Made by a program: the position numbers and the translations under genes. Positions 1 to 8,105 of a stretch of DNA of 39,768 nt are shown here, one piece after another; the first letter of the stretch is position 1, and every line of letters starts with the position of its first letter. This DNA is from an uncultured Prevotellaceae bacterium. GTDB taxonomy: Bacteria > Bacteroidota > Bacteroidia > Bacteroidales > Bacteroidaceae. The DNA is taken from the NCBI GenBank assembly GCA_900318115.1, contig ONJJ01000032.1, positions 1 through 39,768 on the forward strand. Direction: 5' to 3'. Below the pieces are notes generated by a model. That model did not search any database. It saw only the letters and a program-made list of their open reading frames with translations, and was not told the DNA's origin.

Positions 1-567
1 GCCGGTGATTGTCGGAGACTCTTTAATGAGATTGAGGATTTTCTGCTGACGCTCAGTGAGTTTCGTCTCCGACACGTCTCCGTCATGGTCTCCGACATTA
101 GAGGTGTCGGAGGAGGCGAAGATGACGGTCTGGAATTGGGTTGGAGTAGATTTGAACACAGGCTTCAGCTCGTCTTTATAACCTTCCAAGGCTTTGGTCT
201 CATAACAAATGCGTGTAAGACCGCTACCTCGCTTTTCCATATAATCCAATTGAGCCATTACGTTTGCAAGTATGGGATTACGTCTTTCAGAAGAAACGTC
301 TGCGATGTCCAAGTCCTGTATCAACATACCATTGTACATACCACCAGGAGAGGTAACAGTAAGCCGGTCATCGTATATGTCAAGATGCACTTCACCACCC
401 ATTACGGTGTAGTCACGATGGATGAAATGGTTTACCATTGCTTCAAGAACTGCACGTTCTGCATACTCTGGTTTATTCTTTCGCCCATCAAGCAGTTTCT
501 CCCAGCCTCGCTTGGTGTTTGACTTCACAAAGTTCATTGCTTCACGGAGCAACATGAGGTGATTCAT
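1..567 (-). pseudogene. C-terminal remnant of AlbA/HATPase_4-type ATP-binding protein (runs off left edge)
   Basis: Reading leftward from an ATG at 567, the product carries the signature of the HATPase_c_4 domain of AlbA_2/RecG-like transcriptional regulators: a stretch resembling RAVLEAMVNHFIHRDY, then a strand with IYDDRLTVTSPGGM, then VSSERRNPILANV and MEKRGSGL. A winged-helix-like tail with ERQQKILNLI begins near the window edge. Members of this family usually have an N-terminal AlbA_2 (Schlafen-like) DNA-binding domain of roughly 150-200 residues ahead of this part. Here an in-frame stop lies only 12 codons upstream of the ATG (604-606), so that domain is missing. I read it as a 5'-truncated gene, although the remaining fragment could still be expressed. 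The C-terminus lies outside the window. Domain identity is secure; pseudogene status is an inference. Confidence 0.65.
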
Positions 568-603
568 TTTACCGCCATTTGATTTTTTAAATGCCCAAAA
601 TGC

Positions 604-719
604 TCATTTTTGCCGTTTTTCATTTTTCGCTGGGCTTGAAAAGGTTCATTTCGTTCACTTCAAATTTTCGTTGTGCCTCAAATCTCTCATTTCGGCCGTT
701 TTCTTTTTTCGTTGGAGCT
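604..719. repeat. Degenerate AT-rich direct repeat between the truncated gene and the first RNA element
   Basis: Two similar stretches, 612-636 (GCCGTTTTTCATTTTTCG then CTGGGCT) and 695-719 (GCCGTTTTCTTTTTTCG then TTGGAGCT), lie about 83 bp apart, with a weaker third resemblance between them. No coding signature is visible from 568 to 862; the short ORFs there have no family resemblance. Confidence 0.35.
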
Positions 720-862
720 TTCCCGTCTCGGTTCAGCCATTTTCAGTCGCAAATTTAGTCAAAAATCTACGATTTCCTACGTATCTGAACACTTTTCTGC
801 TAAAATCAAATCACATTTAGCACTTTTTTATATAATATGGTGGCAATACGGAGATTTTTGAC

Positions 863-870
863 TACTTTTG
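863..870 (+). promoter_or_regulatory. Bacteroidota-type -7 box (TACTTTTG)
   Basis: TACTTTTG matches the TAnnTTTG -7 consensus of the Bacteroidota primary sigma factor and ends 3 nt before the first hairpin of the downstream structured RNA. A clear -33 TTTG is not obvious. The position suggests that transcription starts at the RNA element. Confidence 0.6.
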
Positions 871-873
871 CAA

Positions 874-1056
874 CGTGTTTCAGATGAGACACGACATTTT
901 TTGCTCAACTTTCCGTGAACGAACTACCACCTCGATACCGGGAGAAACGAGCAATCTTAATATCCAAGGAGTGTACGCTCTACAGCGTAGACTTCACCAT
1001 TGGATATTAAGGGCTGTGGTAGGCCTGTTCACGGAAATGGTGGGTCTGCGCTGTTT
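874..1056 (+). ncRNA. Structured RNA element E1 (long interrupted hairpin plus pseudoknot), leader of the repeat-lipoprotein gene
   Basis: It opens with a small hairpin, CGTGTTTC/GAGACACG (874-881 with 886-893). The main helix has stem A TTCCGTGAAC 911-920 with GTTCACGGAA 1027-1036 (10 bp), internal loop GAA (921-923) opposite GCCT (1023-1026), stem B CTACCAC 924-930 with GTGGTAG 1016-1022, a side hairpin CTCG/CGAG (931-934 with 948-951), and stem C CTTAATATCCAA 956-967 with TTGGATATTAAG 1000-1011 (12 bp). A further pairing, AGCGTAGAC 984-992 with GTCTGCGCT 1044-1052, is helped by CACCA 995-999 with TGGTG 1038-1042; it crosses the main helix and is followed by GTTTCTGTT, so it resembles a terminator. 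Elements at 17160 and 17555 share the loops and the topology. It may belong to a known Bacteroidales RNA family, which I cannot check here. Function unknown. Confidence 0.7.
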
Positions 1057-1131
1057 CTGTTCTCTAGAATGTTAGTGCTGACTTCCATAGGGATGAATGA
1101 AGTAAAGTATTAACATAAAAAGTAAAGAACT

Positions 1132-3684
1132 ATGAGTAAAGTATTTCATTTCAAGAACATGCTACCATCATTGATGTTAGCACTGATGAGTGTCGCTCTT
1201 TTTTCATGCAGCGGTGATGACGATGAGAAACTTGATGATGGCAGCAGCAACACGACAGACGTTGCCGTGACGAGTAACTTGTCTAAACTGGGTATTACTT
1301 ACGCTCACATCGATGGTTATGTAAACCTTAATCTGATTACGTCGACTTATACCAGCCAACAGGTGGGTATTGAGTTATCTATGAACGAGGATTTCGACAA
1401 TCCGAAACGAGCAGTCTCAAAAGGATTGGAGGGAAACAAACTAACTGTAGTCATAGACACTTTAAGCGCCCAGACGAAATATTTCTATCGTACATTCGTA
1501 AAAGTAAACGACTTAAACTATTACGGAGAGAAGCGCTCTTTTACTACAAAGGATTTCTCAAACATTACTTCGACGGGTAGTGCCTCTGATTTAACCTTTA
1601 CATCAGCCACTATCAAATGCAGTGGTGATGCAAGTTCTATCGACAAAGAAAACAACTATGTCATAGGCGTTGCATATTCCACATCAAAGACTCGGCTTCA
1701 TCCAGACAGTGCCTACATAGGCTATGACCCCTACTATGGGTATTATTCAAGAGGCTTTAATGTAGTTGTGAGTCCTCTTGACAGCATCATAAAAAACAAG
1801 TCATTCAAGAATACAATCTCTCGCTTACAGACAGGAACGACTTATTATTATTGCTCGTTCACACGCGCAGGAAAGAAATATAAGTTAGGAGAGATTAAGA
1901 GTTTCGCCACGAAAGCATTATCAGATGCCCAGCTATTAACTGGTGATGCCACAGATATAACCTTTACTTCTGCAACGGTAAGAAATACCTCTACTATAGC
2001 CAGTATGTACCCGAAAGGGACAAGCATCCAATATGGCATCAGGTATGGAGTATCACAAGATGCTTTGTATGAAACAGCCTATGCCACATCCCTAGAAGGG
2101 GAAGCATTTACCGTACAACTTCGCAATCTTGTAGCAGGCAAAACTTACTATTATTGTGCTTATGTTAGTGTAGATGGGGTATCTTTAACAGGAAGCACCA
2201 AAAGCTTTACCACGAAGTCAGGCAATTCATATCTTACAACAGAAGATGCAACTGACATCACATTAACGTCTGCCACATTGAAAGGTAAGACGACACTGTC
2301 TACTCTTTATGGAAATAACGAATCCTCCATCCGATATACTATCCGTTATTCGAGAAATAGTAGCAACATTAATGACCAATATGGATATAATTATGAAACT
2401 GCCAATCCTCAAAAGAATGGGAATGACTTGACCGCCTCTCTTACAAACCTTCAAATGAACACAACTTATTATTATTGTGTTGTTGCCTATGTGGATGGTT
2501 ATTATGTATTCGGTGACGTGAAGAATTTTACGACCAAATCTGGTACAGATTATCTTACAACGGGAAATGCATCAGACATTACTTTGACTTCTGCTACACT
2601 ATCGGGAACAACCACATTGTCTTCTATTTATCCAAGCAATACGTCTATCCAGTATTCTATCAGATACGGAACATCAAGTACTAATTTGAATTCTACAATC
2701 AGCAACGTTTCACTAAATGGGAATAACATTTCTGGAACTGTGTCGAATCTGAAAAGCGGAACAACTTACTATTATCGTGTTTCTGCTTATGTTGGTGGAA
2801 CGACTATATATGGCGAAACGATGAACTTTACAACCAAATCGGGTGCTGATTATTTGTCAACAGGGGCAGCATCAAACATTACGATGACCTCGGCAACAGT
2901 AAAAGGAACGACTACACTGTCTTCTGCTTATCCCAGTAACACAACCATTCAATATAGAATAGTGTATGGCACGTCAAGTTCCTCTCTAACATCATCTTCA
3001 AGTTCTTCATTGGCAACGCCAGAATTGAGTGGAACAGCACTTACTGCTGAGTTGTCAGACCTCGTTATAGCAACAACATATTATTATTGCATAAGAGTAT
3101 CGGTGAATGGAAGCTACTATTATAGCGACACAAATAGTTTCACAACAAAGGACATACAACAAACAGGTTATGTCGACTTGGGAGTGAGTTGTAAATGGGC
3201 GACATGTAACCTGGGAGCGACAGTTCCAGAAGACTTCGGTGACTATTTTGCATGGGGAGAAACGGAAACCCGTACATTCTTCTATTCATCAAATTATAGC
3301 TATCAAAGATCTCAAGTTCCTGATGATATAAGTGGAACAGATTATGATGCAGCACGCAAAAAATTAGGCGAACCTTGGAGAATGCCAACAAGAACAGAAT
3401 TCCAAGAAATACTTAATAGTTGTTTCTGGAAAGAAGTAACGTATAAGAATGTGAGAGGCTATTTAGTAACAGGAAAGAATGGAAATGCAATATTTCTTCC
3501 TAAAACAGGGTACAAATCAGGCAATCGAACAAATGACGGGTATGCCAATTGGACGGGCTCTGGCTACTATCGCCCTGAAACCTCTTATAATTGGGAAAAA
3601 AATGAAAACTATTATTGGTCTGGTACTACCATTTCATCAACAAAAGACTACTATTCTGGAATGACTATTCGTCCTGTAAGATAA
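1132..3684 (+). CDS. Surface lipoprotein with six fibronectin-III-like repeats and a C-terminal FISUMP domain
   Basis: An 850-residue exported lipoprotein: the N-terminus MSKVFHFKNM leads into a hydrophobic stretch ending in the lipobox LFSC (Cys26), followed by SGDDDE, an acidic +2 region typical of surface-exposed Bacteroidales lipoproteins. Residues from about 43 to 665 hold six related units of about 95-120 residues. From the second unit on, each begins with a variant of ASDITLTSATLKG and ends with TTYYYC...FTTK; they look like fibronectin-III-type beta sandwiches. Residues from about 673 to 850 match the Fibrobacter succinogenes major paralogous (FISUMP) domain, seen as GYVDLGVSCKWATCNLGA, WRMPTRTEFQEI and YYWSGT. 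Ligand and role are unknown; adhesion or glycan binding is a guess. The gene is AT-richer than the core genes at 4834-15749 and sits behind RNA element E1, which suggests accessory DNA. Confidence 0.85.
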   Translation: MSKVFHFKNMLPSLMLALMSVALFSCSGDDDEKLDDGSSNTTDVAVTSNLSKLGITYAHIDGYVNLNLITSTYTSQQVGIELSMNEDFDNPKRAVSKGLEGNKLTVVIDTLSAQTKYFYRTFVKVNDLNYYGEKRSFTTKDFSNITSTGSASDLTFTSATIKCSGDASSIDKENNYVIGVAYSTSKTRLHPDSAYIGYDPYYGYYSRGFNVVVSPLDSIIKNKSFKNTISRLQTGTTYYYCSFTRAGKKYKLGEIKSFATKALSDAQLLTGDATDITFTSATVRNTSTIASMYPKGTSIQYGIRYGVSQDALYETAYATSLEGEAFTVQLRNLVAGKTYYYCAYVSVDGVSLTGSTKSFTTKSGNSYLTTEDATDITLTSATLKGKTTLSTLYGNNESSIRYTIRYSRNSSNINDQYGYNYETANPQKNGNDLTASLTNLQMNTTYYYCVVAYVDGYYVFGDVKNFTTKSGTDYLTTGNASDITLTSATLSGTTTLSSIYPSNTSIQYSIRYGTSSTNLNSTISNVSLNGNNISGTVSNLKSGTTYYYRVSAYVGGTTIYGETMNFTTKSGADYLSTGAASNITMTSATVKGTTTLSSAYPSNTTIQYRIVYGTSSSSLTSSSSSSLATPELSGTALTAELSDLVIATTYYYCIRVSVNGSYYYSDTNSFTTKDIQQTGYVDLGVSCKWATCNLGATVPEDFGDYFAWGETETRTFFYSSNYSYQRSQVPDDISGTDYDAARKKLGEPWRMPTRTEFQEILNSCFWKEVTYKNVRGYLVTGKNGNAIFLPKTGYKSGNRTNDGYANWTGSGYYRPETSYNWEKNENYYWSGTTISSTKDYYSGMTIRPVR

Positions 3685-3704
3685 GAAACAAAACCGTCAA
3701 ACAT

Positions 3705-3968
3705 ATGAACGATTCAAATTTTATTCTCAAAGACTTTGACCTTGACAATCTCTCAGGTCAAGCTCAAACAACATGCACCAGTTCTTCTAACGCAGCAAGT
3801 GAACTTGAAGCTATCCAACAAGCTTGCCGTAGTCAGTCTCAACAAATGCCTGAAGGCTACAAAGTAGATTATGATGGTCGTGAGTTCAGCACCGCAAAAA
3901 GACAAAGTGCTTCTGGCGAGAAAGTCACCGATATCACCTTTGGTTTTGAATTAAAAACAGATGAATAA
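3705..3968 (+). CDS. Small hypothetical protein (87 aa)
   Basis: An ORF starting at ATG 3705, 20 bp after the lipoprotein stop codon, encodes 87 residues beginning MNDSNFILKDFDLDNLSG. The sequence is polar, with a Thr/Ser-rich segment around the first Cys (TTCTSSSN), a second Cys in QQACRSQSQQ, and a C-terminal part that looks like two beta strands (VDYDGREF, VTDITFGFEL). No signal peptide or transmembrane segment is visible and I do not recognise a family. The tight spacing suggests co-transcription with the lipoprotein gene. A reading frame 30 codons longer overlaps the lipoprotein gene and looks like an artefact. Real-gene status is moderately likely on composition. Confidence 0.5.
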   Translation: MNDSNFILKDFDLDNLSGQAQTTCTSSSNAASELEAIQQACRSQSQQMPEGYKVDYDGREFSTAKRQSASGEKVTDITFGFELKTDE

Positions 3969-3989
3969 AGCTTGGCCTTTAAGATAATG

Positions 3990-4070
3990 AAGCCGATAGC
4001 TGCAAGAGCTGGGTGGAAGTGGGTTGGAATCGGCTTCGCATCCCAGTGTCACAGGGAGAAGGATGTGACA
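3990..4070 (+). terminator. Two consecutive hairpins after the small ORF, possible terminator region
   Basis: AAGCCGAT (3990-3997) pairs with ATCGGCTT (4029-4036). TGTCACA (4047-4053) pairs with TGTGACA (4064-4070), followed by an AT-rich stretch with no clean T-run. CTGGG (4009-4013), inside the first loop, can also pair with CCCAG (4042-4046) outside it, which would give a small H-type pseudoknot. A terminator role is likely only from position, downstream of the 1132-3968 gene pair. Confidence 0.4.
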
Positions 4071-4310
4071 TAATTAGATAATTATAAAAAACCATAATTC
4101 CTATGGTAAACAAATTATTTAGTTAGGTTGGGCATGAGATTGCCCAACTTAGCAATAGGCTGAGAGGGCTTGACCTCTTGAAACTCCTTGGGTTGATAAA
4201 TGCAGTCGTTGATTTGCTGGCATTGATTGTGAAATACACATCATGCGGCAATCTCACTACGATTGATTTCCTATAGGGAGTGGAAGACATTCGTACTATC
4301 GTACTGTATG
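4071..4310. other. Intergenic stretch with a perfect 8-bp inverted repeat
   Basis: No supportable gene. GTTGGGCA (4127-4134) pairs with TGCCCAAC (4141-4148) around a 6-nt loop. A plus-strand reading without a start codon, from 4127 to 4276, gives a hydrophobic peptide (LLKLLGLINAVVDLLALIVK) that may be a decayed gene end. Confidence 0.4.
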
Positions 4311-4763
4311 TCACCAAAAAGAGAGGAAATGTTTAACCCTCCGAGGGTAGCTGTAAATGCTACCCTTTTCCATGTAATACAGAAGCCAAATATGGCAAAC
4401 TATGCTGACATCCTCGGCCTCTTGTATCCTCTGCCAGTCAGTATCGCATACTGTTACAGTCAATTTCAATTTTGTGGGCGCATCTTCCATGACTTGGGCT
4501 ATGTGCTTATTGATTGTGTCAACCTTGTCACTGATGGTATTCACGGCAGCACCGAGCACTCCTTCTTCACGCTGGGTTTGGCGGATAGAAGATTCCAAGG
4601 ACAGCTTGGCATTGATGACGGCAGTTGTTGCCTTGTCAATGTCGGTACTCAACTGTTTGATTTCGTTCGATGAAGTGCTGCACGGCGTTGCACCGCACAC
4701 ACCTTGCACATCGATGTCCTGCTGGAAGGTGAGCTGCTTCTGCCGCATCATAAACGATATCAC
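4311..4763 (-). CDS. Hypothetical coiled-coil protein, possibly decayed at its C-terminus
   Basis: Encodes about 146-150 residues; the start is either GTG at 4763 or ATG at 4751. The middle (IKQLSTDIDKATTAVINAKL...VNTISDKVDTINKHIAQVM) is heptad-like and polar, suggesting a coiled coil, followed by KLKLTVTVCDTDWQRIQEAEDV. The last 30 or so residues (aromatic and Tyr-rich, ending KHFLSFW) do not fit the style of the rest and may reflect a frameshift. The protein resembles small accessory proteins of mobile elements, but I recognise no family. It lies 70 bp downstream of the PAP2 gene on the same strand. Confidence 0.4.
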   Translation of the reverse strand: MISFMMRQKQLTFQQDIDVQGVCGATPCSTSSNEIKQLSTDIDKATTAVINAKLSLESSIRQTQREEGVLGAAVNTISDKVDTINKHIAQVMEDAPTKLKLTVTVCDTDWQRIQEAEDVSIVCHIWLLYYMEKGSIYSYPRRVKHFLSFW

Positions 4764-4833
4764 TTCACGACCACTTTCCGCGTCGTGCCGTCGCTCATGC
4801 GGATGATGTTAACGCTGCGATGAGGTGCTGCAA

Positions 4834-5451
4834 TCAGAACTTCAGGATGATGCCGACGAAGCCGAGGAGGATGCCGAGGAAGGTGCCGGCGAGGACTTGC
4901 CAGAGGGTGTGCTGGCGCAGGAGCATGCGGCTGCTGCCGACGAGGCCGGCGATGATGATGCAGAGCGAGAGCCACCACACGGGATTGAAGTTGAAGAGGA
5001 GGCTGAAGGCTACGACGGCACCGATGATGCCTCCGGCACCTGCGGAGTGCACGGAGACCTTCCACCAGATGTTGATGAGCAGGCAGGCGGCCTGTATCAT
5101 CAGTGAGCTGACGAGGATGCCGCCCATGTAGAAAGGCAGGTGGAAGCGGGCAAGGAAGTGGAGGGTGAAGGCGTAGAAGAGCAGAAAGACGAGGTAGGGG
5201 AAGGAACGATGCTCGCGCAGGCGGAGGTGATGGAGCTTCAGGCCGTTGGTCTGACGCCAGATACGGATGGTAAGCCGGGGCAGCAGCAGGGTTCCCATGA
5301 GCACGATGATCATGATGAGTGCCTTGAAGCTCAAGGGCAGCAGGCTGAGGTAGGTGAACAGGAACAATGCCAGAAAGCCCACCAGCGGGAAGTACTGGGG
5401 GCGGAAGATACTGGAGAGGGCGCGTGCGCCCCAGAGGAGTGCTTTGTTCAT
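4834..5451 (-). CDS. PAP2-family membrane phosphatase-like protein
   Basis: A 205-residue integral membrane protein with several hydrophobic segments (FPLVGFLALFLFTYLSLLPL, SFKALIMIIVLMGTLLL, LVFLLFYAFTLHFL, and two more near the C-terminus). Two of the three PAP2 (acid phosphatase/lipid phosphatase) signatures are visible: HSAGAGG for the second motif, and SRMLLRQHTLWQVLAG for the third, with the expected Arg and His. The first motif (KxxxxxxRP) is absent, so catalytic activity is uncertain; divergent Bacteroidetes PAP2 proteins often look like this. The likely substrate class is a lipid-linked phosphate or diphosphate at the inner membrane. It is 15 bp downstream of rpoN and probably in the same transcript. 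Confidence 0.8.
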   Translation of the reverse strand: MNKALLWGARALSSIFRPQYFPLVGFLALFLFTYLSLLPLSFKALIMIIVLMGTLLLPRLTIRIWRQTNGLKLHHLRLREHRSFPYLVFLLFYAFTLHFLARFHLPFYMGGILVSSLMIQAACLLINIWWKVSVHSAGAGGIIGAVVAFSLLFNFNPVWWLSLCIIIAGLVGSSRMLLRQHTLWQVLAGTFLGILLGFVGIILKF

Positions 5452-5466
5452 GATGTTGCCATCTAC

Positions 5467-6954
5467 TTATTTTCTTAGTCTTGCTACGGGGATGTTTAGT
5501 TGTTCGCGATACTTCGAGACGGTGCGGCGCGCTACGTCGTAGCCGCGCTGCTGGAGTTCGCGTGCGATGGCGTCGTCGGAGAGTGGGGCGTTGTGGTCCT
5601 CGTTGTCCACGATTTCCTGCACGGCAGCCTGGATGTTGCGCACGGAGACTTCGTCGCCGCCCTGCAGACGTGCTGCGGAGGTGAAGAACCAGCGCAGGGG
5701 ATAGATGCCGAAGGGTGTCTGCACCCACTTGCTGTTGCTCACGCGCGAGACGGTGGAGAGGTGCAGTCCGGTGCGCTTGGCGACGTCCTCGAGCGTCATG
5801 GGAGCCAGCAGGGTCTCGTCGCCGCTCTCGAAGAAGGGTCGCTGCATCTTCATGATGGCTTGCATGGTGGTGCTGAGGGTCTGGCGGCGCTGGCGCAGGG
5901 CTTCGATGAAGCCTTGTGCCTTGTCCACGCGGTCGCGCAGGTAGGTGACGCCGTCGCGCTCGGAGCGCGAGAGCTCTTTGGGGTCACGACCCTCGTAGGT
6001 GTTGAGGAAGTCGATGTCGTCCTGGCTGACGTGGAGGGGTGGCAGGTGGCCGTTGTTCAGTGTGAGGGTCAGCCGTCCTTCGGCGTCGGTATCGACGTAG
6101 AAGTCGGGTGTTATCTGCTGGATGTTGCGCCCGATGGCTTCGCCCATGGAGCTGCCGGGTCGGGGATTCAGTCGGTGTACCTCTCGCTTGAGGCGGCTGA
6201 CGTCGGCATCGCTCAGGCGCATGGTGCGCTGGATGCGGTCCCAGTGCTTGAGCATCAGGTCGTCGAAGTGGTTCTTCAGCAGCGAGAGCAGTTGTTGCTT
6301 GACGGGAGATTGGCTGTCGGGGGCGTGCTGGACCTGCAGGATGAGGCATTCCTGGAGGCTGCGGGCTCCTATGCCTGCGGGCTCGAAGTTCTGCAGGATG
6401 CCGAGGATGTGCTCCAGTTCTTCGGGTGAGGTGGGGATGTTGTGATAGACTTCCAGTTCATCCTGCAGCTGCTGGAGTGAGACGTGCAGGAGTCCGTCGT
6501 CATCGAGTGAACCGATGAGGTAACGCAGGATCTCTTCTTCGTGGGGTGTGAGGTGGAAGAATCCTATTTGTTCTTCCAGTTGGTCGTAGAAGGACTGTGT
6601 CTCCTGGGTATAGGATTCGCCTACGTTGGAGCGGTCCGAGGGCATGTTGTCGGGGATGTCGTCGGGGCTGCTGTAGTCGGCAGCGTAGTCGGCGGCGGCA
6701 TACTCCGAGGAGTCTGCGTAGTCCGGGGAGTCGGAGTTCTCGTCGTAGTTCTCGTCCACGGTAGCGTCCGGGCCGTCGGCATAGTCTGAGGTCTCTGAGC
6801 GGTCGGCCTCCAGCGAGACATTTTCCTTCAGCTCACGGTCCACACGCTCGTAGAGGGCTTCTGCGGGCATTTCCACCAGCTCGCTGACGAGCAGCTGCTG
6901 GGGATTCAGGACTTGGACCTGAGACTGGAGTTGTACGTTGACTTGGGAAGACAC
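5467..6954 (-). CDS. rpoN: RNA polymerase sigma-54 factor
   Basis: The 495-residue sigma-54 directs RNA polymerase to -24/-12 promoters and needs an AAA+ enhancer-binding activator. The N-terminal activator-interacting region is Gln/Leu-rich (QLQSQVQVLNPQQLLVSELV), then comes a long acidic Asp/Tyr/Ser-rich linker at about residues 45-120, then the core-binding region, a helix-turn-helix (LEDVAKRTGLHLSTVSRVSN) and the diagnostic RpoN box ARRTVSKYRE at residues 475-484. Length is normal. It lies between the porin gene and the PAP2 gene on the same strand. No sigma-54 activator gene occurs in the window. Confidence 0.97.
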   Translation of the reverse strand: MSSQVNVQLQSQVQVLNPQQLLVSELVEMPAEALYERVDRELKENVSLEADRSETSDYADGPDATVDENYDENSDSPDYADSSEYAAADYAADYSSPDDIPDNMPSDRSNVGESYTQETQSFYDQLEEQIGFFHLTPHEEEILRYLIGSLDDDGLLHVSLQQLQDELEVYHNIPTSPEELEHILGILQNFEPAGIGARSLQECLILQVQHAPDSQSPVKQQLLSLLKNHFDDLMLKHWDRIQRTMRLSDADVSRLKREVHRLNPRPGSSMGEAIGRNIQQITPDFYVDTDAEGRLTLTLNNGHLPPLHVSQDDIDFLNTYEGRDPKELSRSERDGVTYLRDRVDKAQGFIEALRQRRQTLSTTMQAIMKMQRPFFESGDETLLAPMTLEDVAKRTGLHLSTVSRVSNSKWVQTPFGIYPLRWFFTSAARLQGGDEVSVRNIQAAVQEIVDNEDHNAPLSDDAIARELQQRGYDVARRTVSKYREQLNIPVARLRK

Positions 6955-6969
6955 GGGGGGGAATTTTAT

Positions 6970-7034
6970 AGATTTGTGAAATATCGAAATTACGAAATTA
7001 CGAAATAATGAATTTATTGATTTACTGATTTGTC
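6970..7034. repeat. Short degenerate tandem repeat (about 8-bp units) in the rpoN-porin spacer
   Basis: The spacer is largely made of octamers of the type GAAATATC, GAAATTAC, GAAATTAC, GAAATAAT. Similar short-period arrays fill three other spacers in the window (11191, 29122 and 33941). Confidence 0.6.
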
Positions 7035-8091
7035 AGAATCGCCAGTAGACTTGGATGTCGGCGGTGTGGTAGCGGGTGTCGGCGGCGTTCTTGTTGACGT
7101 GGAACGCGTAGTTGGCCTGAAACATGAGGTTGGTGAAGAGTGAGTGTTGCACCGAGAGTCCGTACTGGCTGTGGGCTCCGTCCCAGCTCTTGCGGTTTCG
7201 TAGGACGTCGTAGTGGGCGTAGATGCGTGTGCGGTAGAAGGATGGTGAGCCGAGTGTGACGTACCAGGCATCGGCTTTCGCTCCTGCGTTGTCCACGGCA
7301 AATTCCGTGCGCAGGTTCCAGTCCTTGTTGTAGTTCAGCCCCACGCTGTAGCGTCTGCGCTCTATGGTCTCGTTGTCGGCGTTGACGTAGTTGCCCGTCC
7401 ATCCGAATACTCCGATCTGCAGTTCACTCAGGGGTGAGATGATGAGTCCTCCGATGAGGTCCTTGCGCGAGTTCTTGTCGGAGAAGTTGATGCCCTGTCC
7501 GGTGTAGATGCCTGCCTGGTAGTGGATCCATCGGTGGCCGTCGGTGCCTCCTGGCAGGAGGTCGCCCTGGAACTGGAGTCCGAAGTCGCGTCCGTTTGAG
7601 GAGTGTTCGCCGGTGAGGTCATTGAAGCCCGCCAGTTTGTCGGCCAGCTGGGAGTAGGCTCCGCCTCCGATGAGCCAGGGGTGCATGGGGTTCTCGAAGG
7701 TGAAGCAGCGCTTGAACTGTCCGAACTTCACCCGGAACTCCTTCCAGTGCTGCCACTCTGCCCAGGCATCGACGATGCGCGGGCCATTGACGCCGCTGGT
7801 GTTGCCGTTGACCTGCATCTGCAGCTTGAAGGCGAAGTCGCCCAAGCGTGTGTCCACGTACAGTCGCACGAGTCGCAGCCCCAAGTCTGCCTGGGCTTTG
7901 GCGTCGTCGCTGGTGGTGCCGTTGACCTTGGCGATGACGTATCCGCCGAAGCTGGTGTTCTGCTTCAGCTGCTCGACAAAGGTGCCGTGCCCCTTCGGTT
8001 CCTGATCAGGGAGGGGGGTAGTCTCCTCTGCAGAGAGGGATGATGCTGCGAGCAGGAAGCTGAGGAGGAGAAGGCTGTTCTTTTTACGCAT
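7033..8091 (-). CDS. Outer-membrane porin (phosphate-selective porin O/P-like)
   Basis: A 352-residue outer-membrane protein. Residues 1-21 (MRKKNSLLLLSFLLAASSLS) are a signal peptide. The rest alternates polar and aromatic residues in amphipathic strands (GDFAFKLQMQVNGNTSG, FRVKFGQFKRCFTFENP, YAHYDVLRNRK) and ends in a C-terminal aromatic strand, YWRF, as expected for a beta-barrel. FGQFKRCFTFENPMHP is typical of the OprO/OprP-like porin family of Bacteroidetes. The transported solute cannot be told; the phosphate label is a family name. The start is 14 bp downstream of the lgt stop. Confidence 0.82.
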   Translation of the reverse strand: MRKKNSLLLLSFLLAASSLSAEETTPLPDQEPKGHGTFVEQLKQNTSFGGYVIAKVNGTTSDDAKAQADLGLRLVRLYVDTRLGDFAFKLQMQVNGNTSGVNGPRIVDAWAEWQHWKEFRVKFGQFKRCFTFENPMHPWLIGGGAYSQLADKLAGFNDLTGEHSSNGRDFGLQFQGDLLPGGTDGHRWIHYQAGIYTGQGINFSDKNSRKDLIGGLIISPLSELQIGVFGWTGNYVNADNETIERRRYSVGLNYNKDWNLRTEFAVDNAGAKADAWYVTLGSPSFYRTRIYAHYDVLRNRKSWDGAHSQYGLSVQHSLFTNLMFQANYAFHVNKNAADTRYHTADIQVYWRF

Positions 8092-8105
8092 TATAGCTGT
8101 TGTTT

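Noticed and set aside
4127-4276. Small hydrophobic protein on the plus strand
   Set aside because: There is no ATG, GTG or TTG start in frame after the preceding stop; at most a gene remnant.
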